In this document: piece by piece, positions 1-8,938 of the stretch
How the letters are laid out: every line of letters starts with the position of its first letter
How positions within the stretch are numbered: position 1 is the stretch's first letter
Translations under genes and position numbers: made by a program
The notes under the pieces: generated by a model
What the model was told of the DNA's origin: nothing
Databases searched by the model: none
The model's input: the letters and a program-made list of their open reading frames with translations, nothing else
NCBI RefSeq assembly: GCF_036867135.1
Contig: NZ_JBAJIJ010000001.1
Coordinates: forward strand, 2,418,001-2,482,000
DNA length: 64,000 bases
Direction: 5' to 3'
Source: Aeromicrobium sp. Sec7.5
GTDB lineage: Bacteria; Actinomycetota; Actinomycetes; Propionibacteriales; Nocardioidaceae

Positions 1-131
1 GCATGTCGGTCGCTCCGGCAACCGGCATTCATCATCGCCGGCACCGACCCCGCTCCCGGTCCATGCCGAACGACTGAGCGCCCACTGCAGACGCAGATCC
101 GCTCCGGCAGGCCCGCGGGAGCACCGAGCGG
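1..131. other. unassigned left edge
   Basis: This stretch lies beyond the 3' end of the minus-strand helicase gene. A short plus-strand frame (3-77) ends in TGA, but it has no recognisable motif and could be chance or the tail of something outside the window. No convincing terminator hairpin was seen. Confidence 0.3.
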
Positions 132-2507
132 TCAGAGCTTCTCGAGCTTGGCGTAGCGCAGGATCAACCGCTTGACCCCGGACGAACCGAAGTCGACCGA
201 CGCCTGCATGTTCTGGCCACTGCCGTCGATCGAGACGACGGTGCCGAGACCGAACGTGTCGTGGGTGACGCGGTCGCCCGGGTCCAACGAGGCGATCCCG
301 GTCATGTCGGCCGAGCGCGAGACCGAGCGCGAGCTGAAGGTCTCGCTACGACGCGACGTGGCCGACGGGGTGGACGGCAGCCACTGCGTGGGCGGACTGG
401 CCTCGCGGCGCCAGTCGACGAGCTCGTCGGGCACCTCGTCGAGGAACCGTGAGGCCGGGTTGTAGGAGGGGGCGCCCCAGGCGGAGCGACTCGTGGCGCG
501 GGTCAGGTAGAGGCGTTCGCGCGCCCGGGTGATGCCGACGTACGCCAGCCGGCGCTCCTCGGCCAGCTCATCGGTGTCGGCGAGCGAGCGCATGTGGGGG
601 AAGATGCCGTCCTCCATGCCGGTCAGGAACACGACCGGGAACTCCAGGCCCTTGGCGGTGTGCAGGGTCATGAGCGTCACGACGCCGTCGCCCTGCTCGG
701 GGAGGGAGTCGGCGTCGGCCACCAGGGCGACGCGCTCGAGGAAGGCGTCGAGGGAGCCGGGAGCGAACGGCGGCGCATCATCGATCTGGGCGCCGTCGAC
801 CTGGGCATCATCGGGGTCGGCCGGGTCCGTGCCGTTGGCGGCCGGGACGTCGTCGTCGATCGTGGCGGCCCCCGTGACGAACTCGCGGGCGACCGCGACG
901 AGCTCCGCGAGGTTCTCGACCCGGGTCTCGTCCTGCGGGTCGTCGCTGGACTCGAGCGCCGCGAGGTACCCCGTGCGCGTGAGCGCGGCCTCGAGCACCT
1001 GGTCGGCCGGAGCCCCGTCGGCCGCCATCGTGCGCAGGTCGTCCATCACGGTCTGGAACTCGCGCACCGACTTGGCGGACCGCGTGGCCAGCTCGCCCAC
1101 CTCGTCGACCCGGCGCATCGCGTCGGTGAGGCTGATGCGCTCGCGGGAGGCGAACATCTCGAGGGCGGCCTCGGCCCGCTCACCGATGCCCCGCTTGGGC
1201 TCGTTGACGATGCGCCGCAGCGAGACGATGTCGCGCTCGTTGGAGATCGCGCGCAGGTAGGCCAGCGCGTCGCGGACCTCCTTGCGCTCGTAGAACCGCA
1301 CGCCGCCGACGACCTTGTAGGGCAGGCCGACCCGGATGAAGACCTCCTCGAACACGCGGCTCTGGGCGTTGGTGCGGTAGAACACCGCGACCCCGGCCGG
1401 CGTGACGGCCTCGTCGTCGGTGAGCTCGTCGATCTCGTCGGCGATGAACTGGGCCTCGTCGCGTTCGTCGTCGCCGACGTAGCCGACGATGGGCTCACCC
1501 TGACCCGCCGCCGACCAGAGGTTCTTGGCCGGACGGTTCTCGTTGCGACTGATGACGGCGTTGGCGGCCGACAGGATCGTCTGGGTCGAGCGGTAGTTCT
1601 GCTCGAGCACGATGGTCTCGGCGTCCGGGAAGTCCTGCTCGAACTCGAGGATGTTGCGGATCGTGGCCCCGCGGAAGGCGTAGATCGACTGGTCGGAGTC
1701 GCCCACGACCATGAGGTCGGTGTGCTCGTCGCTGAGCTCACGGATCAGCTGGTACTGCGCGTGGTTGGTGTCCTGGTACTCGTCGACCAGGACGTGACGG
1801 AACCGGCGCCGGTACCCCTCGGCGACGGCGGGGAACGCCTGGAACAGATGCACGGTGTGCATGATGAGGTCGTCGAAGTCCATCGCGTTGGCGGCCCCGA
1901 GCCGGCGCTGGTACTCGCCGTAGACCTCGGCGAAGGTCTCCTCGGTGGGGGTCGAGGCCTGGGTGCGCGCGGTCTCGTGGTCGACGAGCTCGTTCTTGTG
2001 GTTGGAGATCCAGTTGAGCACCGCCCGGGGGGCCACCCGCTTGGGGTCGAGCTGGAGGTCGCGGCACACGAGGGTGACCAGACGCTTGGCATCGGTGGCG
2101 TCGTAGACCGTGAACGACGAGGTGAAGCCCAGGGTGGTGGCCTCGCGCCGCAGGATGCGGACGCACGCGGAGTGGAACGTGGAGACCCACATCGCCCGTG
2201 CTGCCCCGCCGACCGCCTCGGCGACCCGCTCGCGCATCTCGGCCGCGGCCTTGTTGGTGAACGTGATCGCGAGGATCGAGCCCGGGCTGGCACCACGGGC
2301 AGCCATGAGCCAGGCGATGCGCCGGGTCAGCACCCGGGTCTTGCCCGAGCCGGCACCGGCCACGACCAGGAGCTGGCCGGGCTCGTGGCCCACGGCGGCG
2401 CGCTGCGGGTCGTTGAGGCCCTCCAGCAGCGTCTCGGACCGGGGCCGACGGCTCGCCGAGGAGCTCGCCGGAGTGCGGGCTTCGGGCACGGGGAAAGGCA
2501 GCGTCAT
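132..2507 (-). CDS. pcrA: ATP-dependent DNA helicase PcrA/UvrD (SF1A)
   Basis: Superfamily 1A 3'-5' helicase of 791 aa, close to the family's usual length; acts in nucleotide-excision repair and in clearing replication or transcription conflicts. Visible motifs: Walker A GAGSGKTR at residues 51-58, motif Ia-like AITFTNKAAAEMRER, motif II DEYQDTN, motif III GDSDQSIYAFRGA, motif IV EQNYRS, motif V TLMTLHTAKGLEFPVVF and motif VI VGITRARERLYL. The C-terminal 60 residues (DRVTHDTFGLGTVVSIDG) look like the Tudor-like RNA-polymerase-binding tail of PcrA, separated by a Ser/Arg-rich linker. An acidic insert near residue 550 lies in the 2B region. A TAGGCT hexamer at 2517-2522 sits nine bases before the ATG, so the leader is very short. 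It stands alone on the minus strand, downstream of zwf. PcrA versus UvrD naming is convention. Confidence 0.95.
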   Translation of the reverse strand: MTLPFPVPEARTPASSSASRRPRSETLLEGLNDPQRAAVGHEPGQLLVVAGAGSGKTRVLTRRIAWLMAARGASPGSILAITFTNKAAAEMRERVAEAVGGAARAMWVSTFHSACVRILRREATTLGFTSSFTVYDATDAKRLVTLVCRDLQLDPKRVAPRAVLNWISNHKNELVDHETARTQASTPTEETFAEVYGEYQRRLGAANAMDFDDLIMHTVHLFQAFPAVAEGYRRRFRHVLVDEYQDTNHAQYQLIRELSDEHTDLMVVGDSDQSIYAFRGATIRNILEFEQDFPDAETIVLEQNYRSTQTILSAANAVISRNENRPAKNLWSAAGQGEPIVGYVGDDERDEAQFIADEIDELTDDEAVTPAGVAVFYRTNAQSRVFEEVFIRVGLPYKVVGGVRFYERKEVRDALAYLRAISNERDIVSLRRIVNEPKRGIGERAEAALEMFASRERISLTDAMRRVDEVGELATRSAKSVREFQTVMDDLRTMAADGAPADQVLEAALTRTGYLAALESSDDPQDETRVENLAELVAVAREFVTGAATIDDDVPAANGTDPADPDDAQVDGAQIDDAPPFAPGSLDAFLERVALVADADSLPEQGDGVVTLMTLHTAKGLEFPVVFLTGMEDGIFPHMRSLADTDELAEERRLAYVGITRARERLYLTRATSRSAWGAPSYNPASRFLDEVPDELVDWRREASPPTQWLPSTPSATSRRSETFSSRSVSRSADMTGIASLDPGDRVTHDTFGLGTVVSIDGSGQNMQASVDFGSSGVKRLILRYAKLEKL

Positions 2508-2551
2508 CGTCGTCCCAGCCTAGTCGCCGACCCCGACAGCCCAGGTGTGGG

Positions 2552-3970
2552 TCAGCCGCGCCAGCGACGCTCGAAGGGGAGGCGCCACCGCCGCGGCGCG
2601 ACGAGCTCGAGCGCGGCCTCGGGACCCCACGACCCCTGGGGGTAGGTCTGCACCGGTGGCGGGTCGTCGAGGACGGGCTGGCTGACCTCCCAGAGGCGCT
2701 CGATGCCCTCCGCCGTCGTGAAGAGCGTGCGCTCCCCCAGCATCGCGTCGTGGATGAGTCGCTCGTAGGCCTCCAGGACGTCACCGGAGTGCCCCGACTC
2801 CTGCATCGCGAACTGCATCGAGAGCTTGTCGAGGGTCATGCCCGGCCCGGGCCGCTTGCCGTAGAACGACAACGACATGCGCGAGGAGTCGGCCAGGTCG
2901 AACGTCAGGTGGTCGGGCCCGGACCGACCGACGCCCGAGCCCTCGGGGAACATCGACTTGGGTGGCTCGTTGAACGCGATCGAGATGATGCGCGCCCCCT
3001 CGGCCATGCGCTTGCCCGTGCGCAGGTAGAACGGCACGCCCGCCCACCGCCAGTTGTCGATCTCGGCCTTCAGCGCCACGAACGTCTCGGTCTCGGAGGC
3101 GGGGTCGACGCCGTCCTCGTCGCGGTAGCCCGCGTACTGGCCCCGCACGACGTCCTCGACCACCAGGGGCTTCATCGACCGGAAGACCTTGTTCTTCTCC
3201 TCGCTGATCGAAGCGGAGTCGAGCGACGTGGGCGGCTCCATGGCCATGAACGCCAGCACCTGGAACAGGTGGGTCACGACCATGTCCTTGAACGCACCGG
3301 TGCCCTCGTAGAACCCGGCGCGACCCTCGACCGAGAGCGTCTCGGGGATGTCGATCTCGACGTGGTCGATGAAGTTGCGGTTCCAGATCGGCTCGAACAG
3401 GCCGTTGGCGAAGCGGAACGCCAGGATGTTGAGCGCCGCCTCCTTGCCGAGGAAGTGGTCGATGCGGAAGATCTGCTCCTCCTCGAACACCTCGTGGATC
3501 GAGGCGTTGAGGCTGCGCGCGCTCGCGACGTCGGTGCCGAAGGGCTTCTCCATGACGATGCGCGACCGCTCCACCAGGTGCGCATCGTCGATCAGGTGCA
3601 CGACCTCGAGCGCGGCCTGGGGCGGCACGCTGAGGTAGTGCAGGCGTCGCACGTCGTCGCCGAGCTGGGCCTCGAGCTCCGCGGCCTTCTCCTCGAGCGC
3701 CTCGGGACCGTGCCCGAGCGGCAGGAACGACAGCTTCTGCGCGAAGCTCTCCCAGACGTCGGTGCGGACCGGACGGGTGCTGAACTCCTTGCACGCGGCG
3801 AGGGCGAACTCGCGGAACTCCTCGTCGCTGTACTCGTGCGTCGAGATCCCGAGGATGCGGGCATCACCCACGAGATGCGACTCCACGAGGTGCATCAGCC
3901 CCGGCAGGAGCTTGCGCCGGGCCAGGTCGCCCGTGGCACCGAAGAGGACGATCAGGTGCGGCTGCTTCAT
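2552..3970 (-). CDS. zwf: glucose-6-phosphate 1-dehydrogenase
   Basis: NAD(P)-dependent oxidation of glucose 6-phosphate to 6-phosphogluconolactone, the entry step of the oxidative pentose phosphate pathway; cytoplasmic. The 472-aa protein starts with the Rossmann motif FGATGDLARRKLLPG and carries the active-site signature RIDHFLGKE (usually RIDHYLGKE), with EKPFG and LRTGKRM also present. Phe for Tyr in the signature is a minor variant. It is a little shorter than the roughly 510-aa paralogue typical of actinobacterial zwf-opcA clusters, and no opcA, tal or tkt flanks it, so it resembles the second, stand-alone G6PDH of some actinobacteria. A TAGCCT hexamer at 3977-3982, six bases before the ATG, supports a leaderless start. 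Confidence 0.93.
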   Translation of the reverse strand: MKQPHLIVLFGATGDLARRKLLPGLMHLVESHLVGDARILGISTHEYSDEEFREFALAACKEFSTRPVRTDVWESFAQKLSFLPLGHGPEALEEKAAELEAQLGDDVRRLHYLSVPPQAALEVVHLIDDAHLVERSRIVMEKPFGTDVASARSLNASIHEVFEEEQIFRIDHFLGKEAALNILAFRFANGLFEPIWNRNFIDHVEIDIPETLSVEGRAGFYEGTGAFKDMVVTHLFQVLAFMAMEPPTSLDSASISEEKNKVFRSMKPLVVEDVVRGQYAGYRDEDGVDPASETETFVALKAEIDNWRWAGVPFYLRTGKRMAEGARIISIAFNEPPKSMFPEGSGVGRSGPDHLTFDLADSSRMSLSFYGKRPGPGMTLDKLSMQFAMQESGHSGDVLEAYERLIHDAMLGERTLFTTAEGIERLWEVSQPVLDDPPPVQTYPQGSWGPEAALELVAPRRWRLPFERRWRG

Positions 3971-3976
3971 GCGATC

Positions 3977-3982
3977 AGGCTA
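3977..3982 (-). promoter_or_regulatory. putative -10 of zwf (leaderless)
   Basis: TAGCCT on the minus strand, six bases before the zwf ATG; fits an actinobacterial sigma-A -10 giving transcription from the start codon. Confidence 0.5.
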
Positions 3983-4016
3983 GTCCCGAGTCATGACGCG
4001 CACGTGAACTCGACGG

Positions 4017-5255
4017 TCAGCCCGACGTCCGCTTCCGGTCACCCTGCTTCTCGTGGATGAGCAGCGCCTGGGCGCTGATGCGCTGCTGGGCCTCCTCCAG
4101 CGACACCCCGCTGCTCTCGAGCAGGTACGCGCCGAACGGGTGGAAGCACAGGAAGTCCGGCCACAGGAGCAGGTCGACGTTGTCCTCGTCCTCATTGGCG
4201 ACGCAGACCGCGCCGTCGAGCCCCTGGGGTGGATCGACCTCCACCATGCCCAGGCCCGTGGCCTGCTCCACGAAGGCGTCACGGAGGTCGGCCGCCCCGG
4301 CGGCGTCCTTCGCGGCGTAGAGCGACGTGAGGTTCGAGGCGACCCGCGAGACGCCGGACGTGGTGAACGCGCGGTCGATGCCGTCGGCGTCGATCTGTCG
4401 GCTCTGCGCGGCGTGGCCACCCGAGACGTACGCGGTGTCGGTGAGTCCGCCGCTGCCGTCGGCCGCCAGGGTGAGGCCCCAGAGCCCCGTGGGGTCGAGG
4501 TCACGGATGCGGGGGTCCTCCATGATCGTGACCGGCTCGACGTCCTGGAGGGCGGACTCCTGCTGGACCAGGAAGTCGTCGGCGTACTGCCTGACCTCGT
4601 CCATGTCGCCGTTGATGTCGTAGACCCAGATGTACGCCAGGAACGGACCGTACGCCCGCAGGACGTACATCTGCTTGGCGATGTCGGTGTCGGTCGCGAC
4701 GACCGCGACCGCCTGGTCGTCGGACGGGACCGGCTCGAGGACGTCGGTCGACTCCAGACCCGTCGGGTCGGGCGCCGCGAGCGCCGCGGCAGCGGCCTGC
4801 TCGGCGGCCTCGGCCGACGCGGCGTCGGGGAACTGCACGAGGGCCGTCGTGATCCAGGCATCGCCGGGAGCGTCGACGCGACGGGCCAGCAGACCCGTCT
4901 GCGCCCCGGCGGCCACCACGGGGGCACCCGCCTCGCTCAGGGAGTACTCGAAGTCACCCGGGTCCACGAGGGCGGCGGACTCGATGCCGATGCGGGTCAG
5001 ACCGGGGCGCAGCTCCTGGGGCAGCACGAGGTCGCTACCGAGGTCGTAGGCGGCAACGAGCCGTGAGCTCGCCCCCGTGAGGGCCGTCGAGAGGTCGGTG
5101 GCGGTGGGATCGATCCGGCCGAGGTCGAGTGCCTCGGGATCGAACGTCGAGGTGGGCGTGGGGCTCGGGTCCGGATCGGCGTCGTCCCCGCACGCCGCCA
5201 GGACCGACAGCAGGACCCCTGCCGTGGCGAGCATCGCGACCGTGCGCCTGGACAT
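4017..5255 (-). CDS. secreted lipoprotein, DUF7373-like
   Basis: Predicted lipoprotein of 412 aa with signal peptide MSRRTVAMLATAGVLLSVLA and the lipidated cysteine at residue 22 in an LAAC lipobox, followed by an acidic, Thr/Pro-rich linker. The remainder resembles mycobacterial-type actinobacterial lipoproteins (DUF7373) of unknown function. An Ala-rich helix (AASAEAAEQAAAAALA) lies about one third in. The start at 5255 is preferred over an upstream ATG at 5363 because it begins the signal peptide and has an AAGGGGGA Shine-Dalgarno-like stretch just before it. The gene stands alone between zwf and the response regulator. Family placement is from general resemblance; function unknown. Confidence 0.8.
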   Translation of the reverse strand: MSRRTVAMLATAGVLLSVLAACGDDADPDPSPTPTSTFDPEALDLGRIDPTATDLSTALTGASSRLVAAYDLGSDLVLPQELRPGLTRIGIESAALVDPGDFEYSLSEAGAPVVAAGAQTGLLARRVDAPGDAWITTALVQFPDAASAEAAEQAAAAALAAPDPTGLESTDVLEPVPSDDQAVAVVATDTDIAKQMYVLRAYGPFLAYIWVYDINGDMDEVRQYADDFLVQQESALQDVEPVTIMEDPRIRDLDPTGLWGLTLAADGSGGLTDTAYVSGGHAAQSRQIDADGIDRAFTTSGVSRVASNLTSLYAAKDAAGAADLRDAFVEQATGLGMVEVDPPQGLDGAVCVANEDEDNVDLLLWPDFLCFHPFGAYLLESSGVSLEEAQQRISAQALLIHEKQGDRKRTSG

Positions 5256-5397
5256 CGCCGTCCCCCTTGCTCGGCCCGCACCGAGCGGGCGCCGTCGTGA
5301 GGCCGCGCCGACGCGCGGCGACCGGGCCGAGTCTACCGACGCCACCGGCCGACCGCCGTCCACCGGACCTCGTCGACGTCCGCGACGTCAGGGGCCG

Positions 5398-6084
5398 TCA
5401 GATCAGGCGCCGGTCGTTGGCCCACCGGGTGAGCTCGTGGCGGCTCGAGAGCTGGAGCTTGCGCAGGACGCTGGAGACGTGGGTCTCCACCGTCTTGGGC
5501 GAGATGAACAGCTCCCGGGCGACCTCCTTGTAGGCGTACCCGCGGGCGATGAGTCGCATGACCTCGCGCTCCCGCTCGGTCAGCCGGTCGAGGTCGGAGT
5601 CGACCTGCGCGACCTCCACGTGGCCCGCGAAGGCGTCCAGCACGAAACCGGCCAGCCGCGGGCTGAAGACCGCGTCGCCGGCCGCCACCCGTCCGATCGC
5701 GTCGACGAGCTCCTGCCCCGAGATCGTCTTCGTCACGTAGCCGCGGGCCCCCGCGCGGATGACACCGATCACGTCCTCGGCGGCATCGCTGACCGAGAGC
5801 GCCAGGCAGCGCACCTCCGGCGCCCGGGTCGACAGGCGTCGGAGCACCTCCGGCCCGCCGCCGCCCGGCAGGTGCACGTCCAGCAGCACGACGTCGGGCC
5901 GGGTCGCGACGATGACGTCGACCGCGGTGTCGACGTCGCCCGCCTCGCCCACGACGTCGACGGCCGCAGCGACCTCCGAGCGCACGCCGGTGCGGAACAT
6001 CGCGTGGTCGTCGACGAGGACGACGCGCAGGCGCGCCGGATCGCTGCTGGTGGGATGGGTGTTCGCCGGCTCAGACCCGGTCAT
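5398..6084 (-). CDS. LuxR/NarL-family response regulator
   Basis: Two-component response regulator of 228 aa. The receiver domain spans about residues 18-135, with acidic pair DD at 25-26 and phospho-acceptor Asp69 in VVLLDVHLPG. A C-terminal LuxR-type helix-turn-helix (LTEREREVMRLIARG ... SPKTVETHVSSVLRKL) occupies about residues 165-225. The ATG at 6084 is used because earlier in-frame codons translate into the overlapping kinase sequence. Start and kinase stop overlap by 14 bases, so the pair is translationally coupled. With the PspC-containing kinase upstream and a divergent PspC/LiaF-like protein, it resembles LiaSR/VraSR-type cell-envelope stress systems. The targets are inferred, not seen. 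Confidence 0.9.
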   Translation of the reverse strand: MTGSEPANTHPTSSDPARLRVVLVDDHAMFRTGVRSEVAAAVDVVGEAGDVDTAVDVIVATRPDVVLLDVHLPGGGGPEVLRRLSTRAPEVRCLALSVSDAAEDVIGVIRAGARGYVTKTISGQELVDAIGRVAAGDAVFSPRLAGFVLDAFAGHVEVAQVDSDLDRLTEREREVMRLIARGYAYKEVARELFISPKTVETHVSSVLRKLQLSSRHELTRWANDRRLI

Positions 6085-7345
6085 GCGTGCTCCTGAGGTC
6101 GGTCGAGGTCTCGGCCTCGGGATGGCGGTCGGGACGGCGCGGCAGCACCAGTCTGACCTCGGTGCCGGACCCCGGCGCGGACCGGACGTCGGCCCGTCCG
6201 CCGTGCCGCTGCATGCGATCGGTGATCGACCCGCGCAGCCCCATGCGGTCCGGGTCGACCGTCGCGGGATCGAAGCCGACACCGCGGTCGCGCACGAAGA
6301 CCTCCGCCGACGCGGGTGTCACCTCGGCGAAGACGTCGACGCGGTCGACGCCGGCGTGACGAGCCGCGTTGAGCACGGCCTCGCGCGCGGCCCGGACGAG
6401 CGCCGCGAGGTCGGGATCGATGGGGGCGTCGCCGACGACCACGAGCTCGACGGCGACCCGGTGGTGGTCCTCGACCTCGTCGGCGGCGGCGCGCAGGGCG
6501 GCGTTCAGCGTGGAGTCGGCCAGGTCGTCGCCGCCGTACAGCCAGGCGCGCAGCTCACGTTCCTGGCGCCGCGCGACGGTCGACACGGTCGCGGGGTCGT
6601 CGGCGTACTTCTGCAGGAGCGACAGGGTCTGCAGGACCGAGTCGTGCAGGTGCGCGGCGACGTCGGCCCGCTCCTGCGACCGGACGCGCTCGCGCCGCTC
6701 CGCGCCGAGGTCGGCGACCAGCGAGGCGATCCACGGCCCGGCGACCAGGGCGACCCCGATCAGCGCGACCGCGATCGCGACACCCGCGTCGGCCAGCGCC
6801 GACCACCCGCCCTCGACCGTCACGGCGAACGCTGCGGCCACGGCGAGGATGCCGACACCGGCGAGCACCCGGACGACCGACCACCACCGGAGGCTGCTCA
6901 CGCGCCCGACGTCGTCGAGGCCCCGCCACATCACCGCGAGCCCGGCGCCCCCGATCGTGAGCGGCACCAGCACGTTCCACGCGATGCCCCGGCCCGACAC
7001 CTGCAGGGCGAGCCCCACCCCGGCGCCGAGCGCCAGCACCGCGACCGCCCGCGTGTGGTCGACCCACGAGGAGGTGCGTGCCGGGCGCATGCCGCTGCGT
7101 CTCGCGGCCTCCAGGCCCGGGCTCGTGGTGTCCTCGGCGATCGGCAGGAAGCGCCAGAGCAGCAGGTAGGCCACGATGCCGGTGCCGTTGACCGCCGCCG
7201 TGACCGTGAAGGCGAGCCGGACCCAGAGGGTGTCGACGCCGAGGTGCTCGGCGACCCCCGCGCTCACGCCCGAGACCAGTCGTCGTCCGACGGGTCGGTA
7301 CGCACGGCGAACGGGCGGCGCCGGACGCGGGGACGGTGGGGTCAC
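6071..7345 (-). CDS. PspC-domain sensor histidine kinase (HisKA_3)
   Basis: Membrane sensor kinase of about 424 aa paired with the downstream LuxR-type regulator. An N-terminal PspC domain (PVGRRLVSGVSAGVAEHLG, residues 18-70) is followed by several hydrophobic segments. A HisKA_3 dimerisation helix holds the phospho-acceptor His234 in HLHDSVLQTL, and the GHKL ATPase has N-box REAVLNAARHAG and G1 box RDRGVGFDP. PspC replaces a classical extracellular sensor, a layout common in actinobacterial LiaS-like kinases that sense envelope damage. The GTG at 7345 is chosen; an ATG at 7381 is the alternative, and neither has a strong Shine-Dalgarno. It is divergent from the PspC/LiaF-like gene across about 130 bp. 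Confidence 0.88.
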   Translation of the reverse strand: MTPPSPRPAPPVRRAYRPVGRRLVSGVSAGVAEHLGVDTLWVRLAFTVTAAVNGTGIVAYLLLWRFLPIAEDTTSPGLEAARRSGMRPARTSSWVDHTRAVAVLALGAGVGLALQVSGRGIAWNVLVPLTIGGAGLAVMWRGLDDVGRVSSLRWWSVVRVLAGVGILAVAAAFAVTVEGGWSALADAGVAIAVALIGVALVAGPWIASLVADLGAERRERVRSQERADVAAHLHDSVLQTLSLLQKYADDPATVSTVARRQERELRAWLYGGDDLADSTLNAALRAAADEVEDHHRVAVELVVVGDAPIDPDLAALVRAAREAVLNAARHAGVDRVDVFAEVTPASAEVFVRDRGVGFDPATVDPDRMGLRGSITDRMQRHGGRADVRSAPGSGTEVRLVLPRRPDRHPEAETSTDLRSTHDRV

Positions 7346-7475
7346 CCCCTGATCGTCACACGTCGCCGCGCGGGGCACCATGAGGGAACCACCGCGTCCG
7401 ACCCCGGGAGATCTCAGGGTCGGACCAGGGTCGGTCCTGATGGTCGGGGCCGGTTCCCGCGACCACGATGGAGCC

Positions 7476-8756
7476 ATGAACCAGACCGCCACCCCACCGC
7501 CTCCACCGCCCGGCGCGCCGCACGGCTCGGACACCGGTCCCGATGCCGACCGCCTGCGCTCGGTCACGTCCACCCGACGGGCCACCGACGGGCGGCTCGT
7601 CGCCGGGGTGGCGTCCGGCATCGGTCGTCAGCTCGGCATCGACCCGATCATCGTGCGGATCGTGCTCGTCGCCCTCTGCTTCGCCGGCCTCTCCGGGCTG
7701 ATCCTCTACGCGGCGGCGTGGTTCGTCCTGCCGAGCGACGACGGTCGCCGCAGCGTCATGGCGGACTGGTTCCGCCTCGGCAGCAACGAGCCCCAGCTGC
7801 GGGTCGCGGCACTCGTCGTCGCCGCGGCACTCGCCCTGGTCGCCATCGTCGGCGACAGCGGCTGGTACTGGGGCGGGCCGTCGCTCGGCCTGCTGTGGAT
7901 CATCGTCCCGGCCCTGTTCCTCTACTGGGTCTTCGCCGTGCTGCCGCGTCAGCGAGGCGGTGGCCGCGCGTCGTCGGTGCCCGGTCCGGCGGGCCCGAGT
8001 CCCACGCCCCCCGCGGCCGAGTCCGCCGCCTCGCCGGCCGGCGAGTCCCCGACCGCGGTCCTCGACGACCCCGACAGCAATCCCGCACCCTCCGGCGACG
8101 ACGGCGTTCCCCCGCCGCCCGCGCCGCAGGCCGCCCCCGGCGGACCGCCTCCGCGCCCGCACGTGCCCCGGACCCCACCGACGCTGTTCCTGGCCACGAC
8201 GTCGGTCATGCTGATCGCCCTCGGCAGCCTCGCCACGGTCCACGCCGCCGCCGGCCTCGACCTCGCGCCGGAGACCTACCCGGCGGTCGCGCTCGGCATC
8301 GTCGGTGCCGGACTGCTCGTGGGGGCGCGATGGGGCCGGAGCATCGCCCTGGTCCCGGTCGGCGTCGTGCTGGCCCTCGTGCTCGGTGCGATCGGCGTCG
8401 TGCCCGACGGGCCCGTCGGCGACCTGCGCCCCACCCCGACGACCGCCGCCGCCGTCGACGCCGAGTACCGCCTCGGGGCCGGGAGCCTGCGGCTCGACCT
8501 GTCCGAGGTCAGCGACCCCGAGGACCTCCTCGGCCGCACCATCGTGATCGACGGAGGGCTCGGACAGGTGCGGATCATCCTGCCGCGGGACCTCGCCGTG
8601 ACGGTCGAGGCGACGATCTCCGGTGGCGAGATCCGGGTGCTGGGCGAGCAGACGTCCGGCCAGGGAGCCAGCCTCGACGTCGTCAGCGACGAACGGCCGG
8701 CCCTGACCCTCGAGATCGAGCACACCTTCGGACAGATCGACGTGGAGCGAGCATGA
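7476..8756 (+). CDS. PspC domain protein with LiaF-like C-terminus
   Basis: Membrane protein of 426 aa. After a Pro-rich N-terminus comes a PspC domain (TDGRLVAGVASGIGRQLG, about residues 35-90) with a hydrophobic segment, then more membrane segments, a long Pro/Ala-rich cytoplasmic linker (about 165-230), further hydrophobic segments, and a C-terminal beta-rich domain (LGAGSLRLDLSEV ... GGLGQVRIILP ... TFGQIDVE) like the toastrack/LiaF-like domain. LiaF proteins restrain LiaS-type kinases, and such a kinase is encoded divergently 130 bp away, so a role as sensor partner in envelope-stress signalling is likely (inference). The ATG at 7476 has a CACGAT hexamer six bases upstream. It overlaps the next gene by four bases (ATGA). 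Confidence 0.85.
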   Translation: MNQTATPPPPPPGAPHGSDTGPDADRLRSVTSTRRATDGRLVAGVASGIGRQLGIDPIIVRIVLVALCFAGLSGLILYAAAWFVLPSDDGRRSVMADWFRLGSNEPQLRVAALVVAAALALVAIVGDSGWYWGGPSLGLLWIIVPALFLYWVFAVLPRQRGGGRASSVPGPAGPSPTPPAAESAASPAGESPTAVLDDPDSNPAPSGDDGVPPPPAPQAAPGGPPPRPHVPRTPPTLFLATTSVMLIALGSLATVHAAAGLDLAPETYPAVALGIVGAGLLVGARWGRSIALVPVGVVLALVLGAIGVVPDGPVGDLRPTPTTAAAVDAEYRLGAGSLRLDLSEVSDPEDLLGRTIVIDGGLGQVRIILPRDLAVTVEATISGGEIRVLGEQTSGQGASLDVVSDERPALTLEIEHTFGQIDVERA

Positions 8757-8938
8757 ACCAGCACCCTTTCAACCCGTGGAGCTTCCTCGCGGGAGCCCTC
8801 TTCGTGCTCGTCGCGATCGCAGGCGCGGTGGTCACCGCCGACGTCGTCGCGGCCCGGGACCTGCTGGTCGCCGCGCCGGTCGTCCTGATCCTGCTCGGGG
8901 TCGGCGGCCTGGCCCTCACGTTCCGACGGACGTCCTGA
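8753..8938 (+). CDS. small two-helix membrane protein
   Basis: A 61-aa protein whose ATG overlaps the stop of the PspC/LiaF-like gene (ATGA), implying coupling. Two hydrophobic helices (SFLAGALFVLVAIAGAVV and LLVAAPVVLILLGVGGLAL) are separated by a short charged segment, and it ends in RRTS. It is probably an accessory subunit of the PspC/kinase system, but no family was recognised. Its 3' end overlaps the converging glycerophosphodiesterase gene by 23 bases. Confidence 0.7.
   Translation: MNQHPFNPWSFLAGALFVLVAIAGAVVTADVVAARDLLVAAPVVLILLGVGGLALTFRRTS

Noticed and set aside
3..77. 24-codon plus-strand frame at the left edge
   Set aside because: No ribosome-binding site or -10, Arg/His-rich, too short to judge without flanking sequence.
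594..2645. 683-aa open frame opposite pcrA, and similar very long frames (5759-8938, 20894-24178)
   Set aside because: They run antisense to clear genes, have biased compositions (Arg/Ala/Gly/Val) and no motifs. They arise from high GC at third codon positions. Only the last 186 bases of the 5759-8938 frame are a real small gene.
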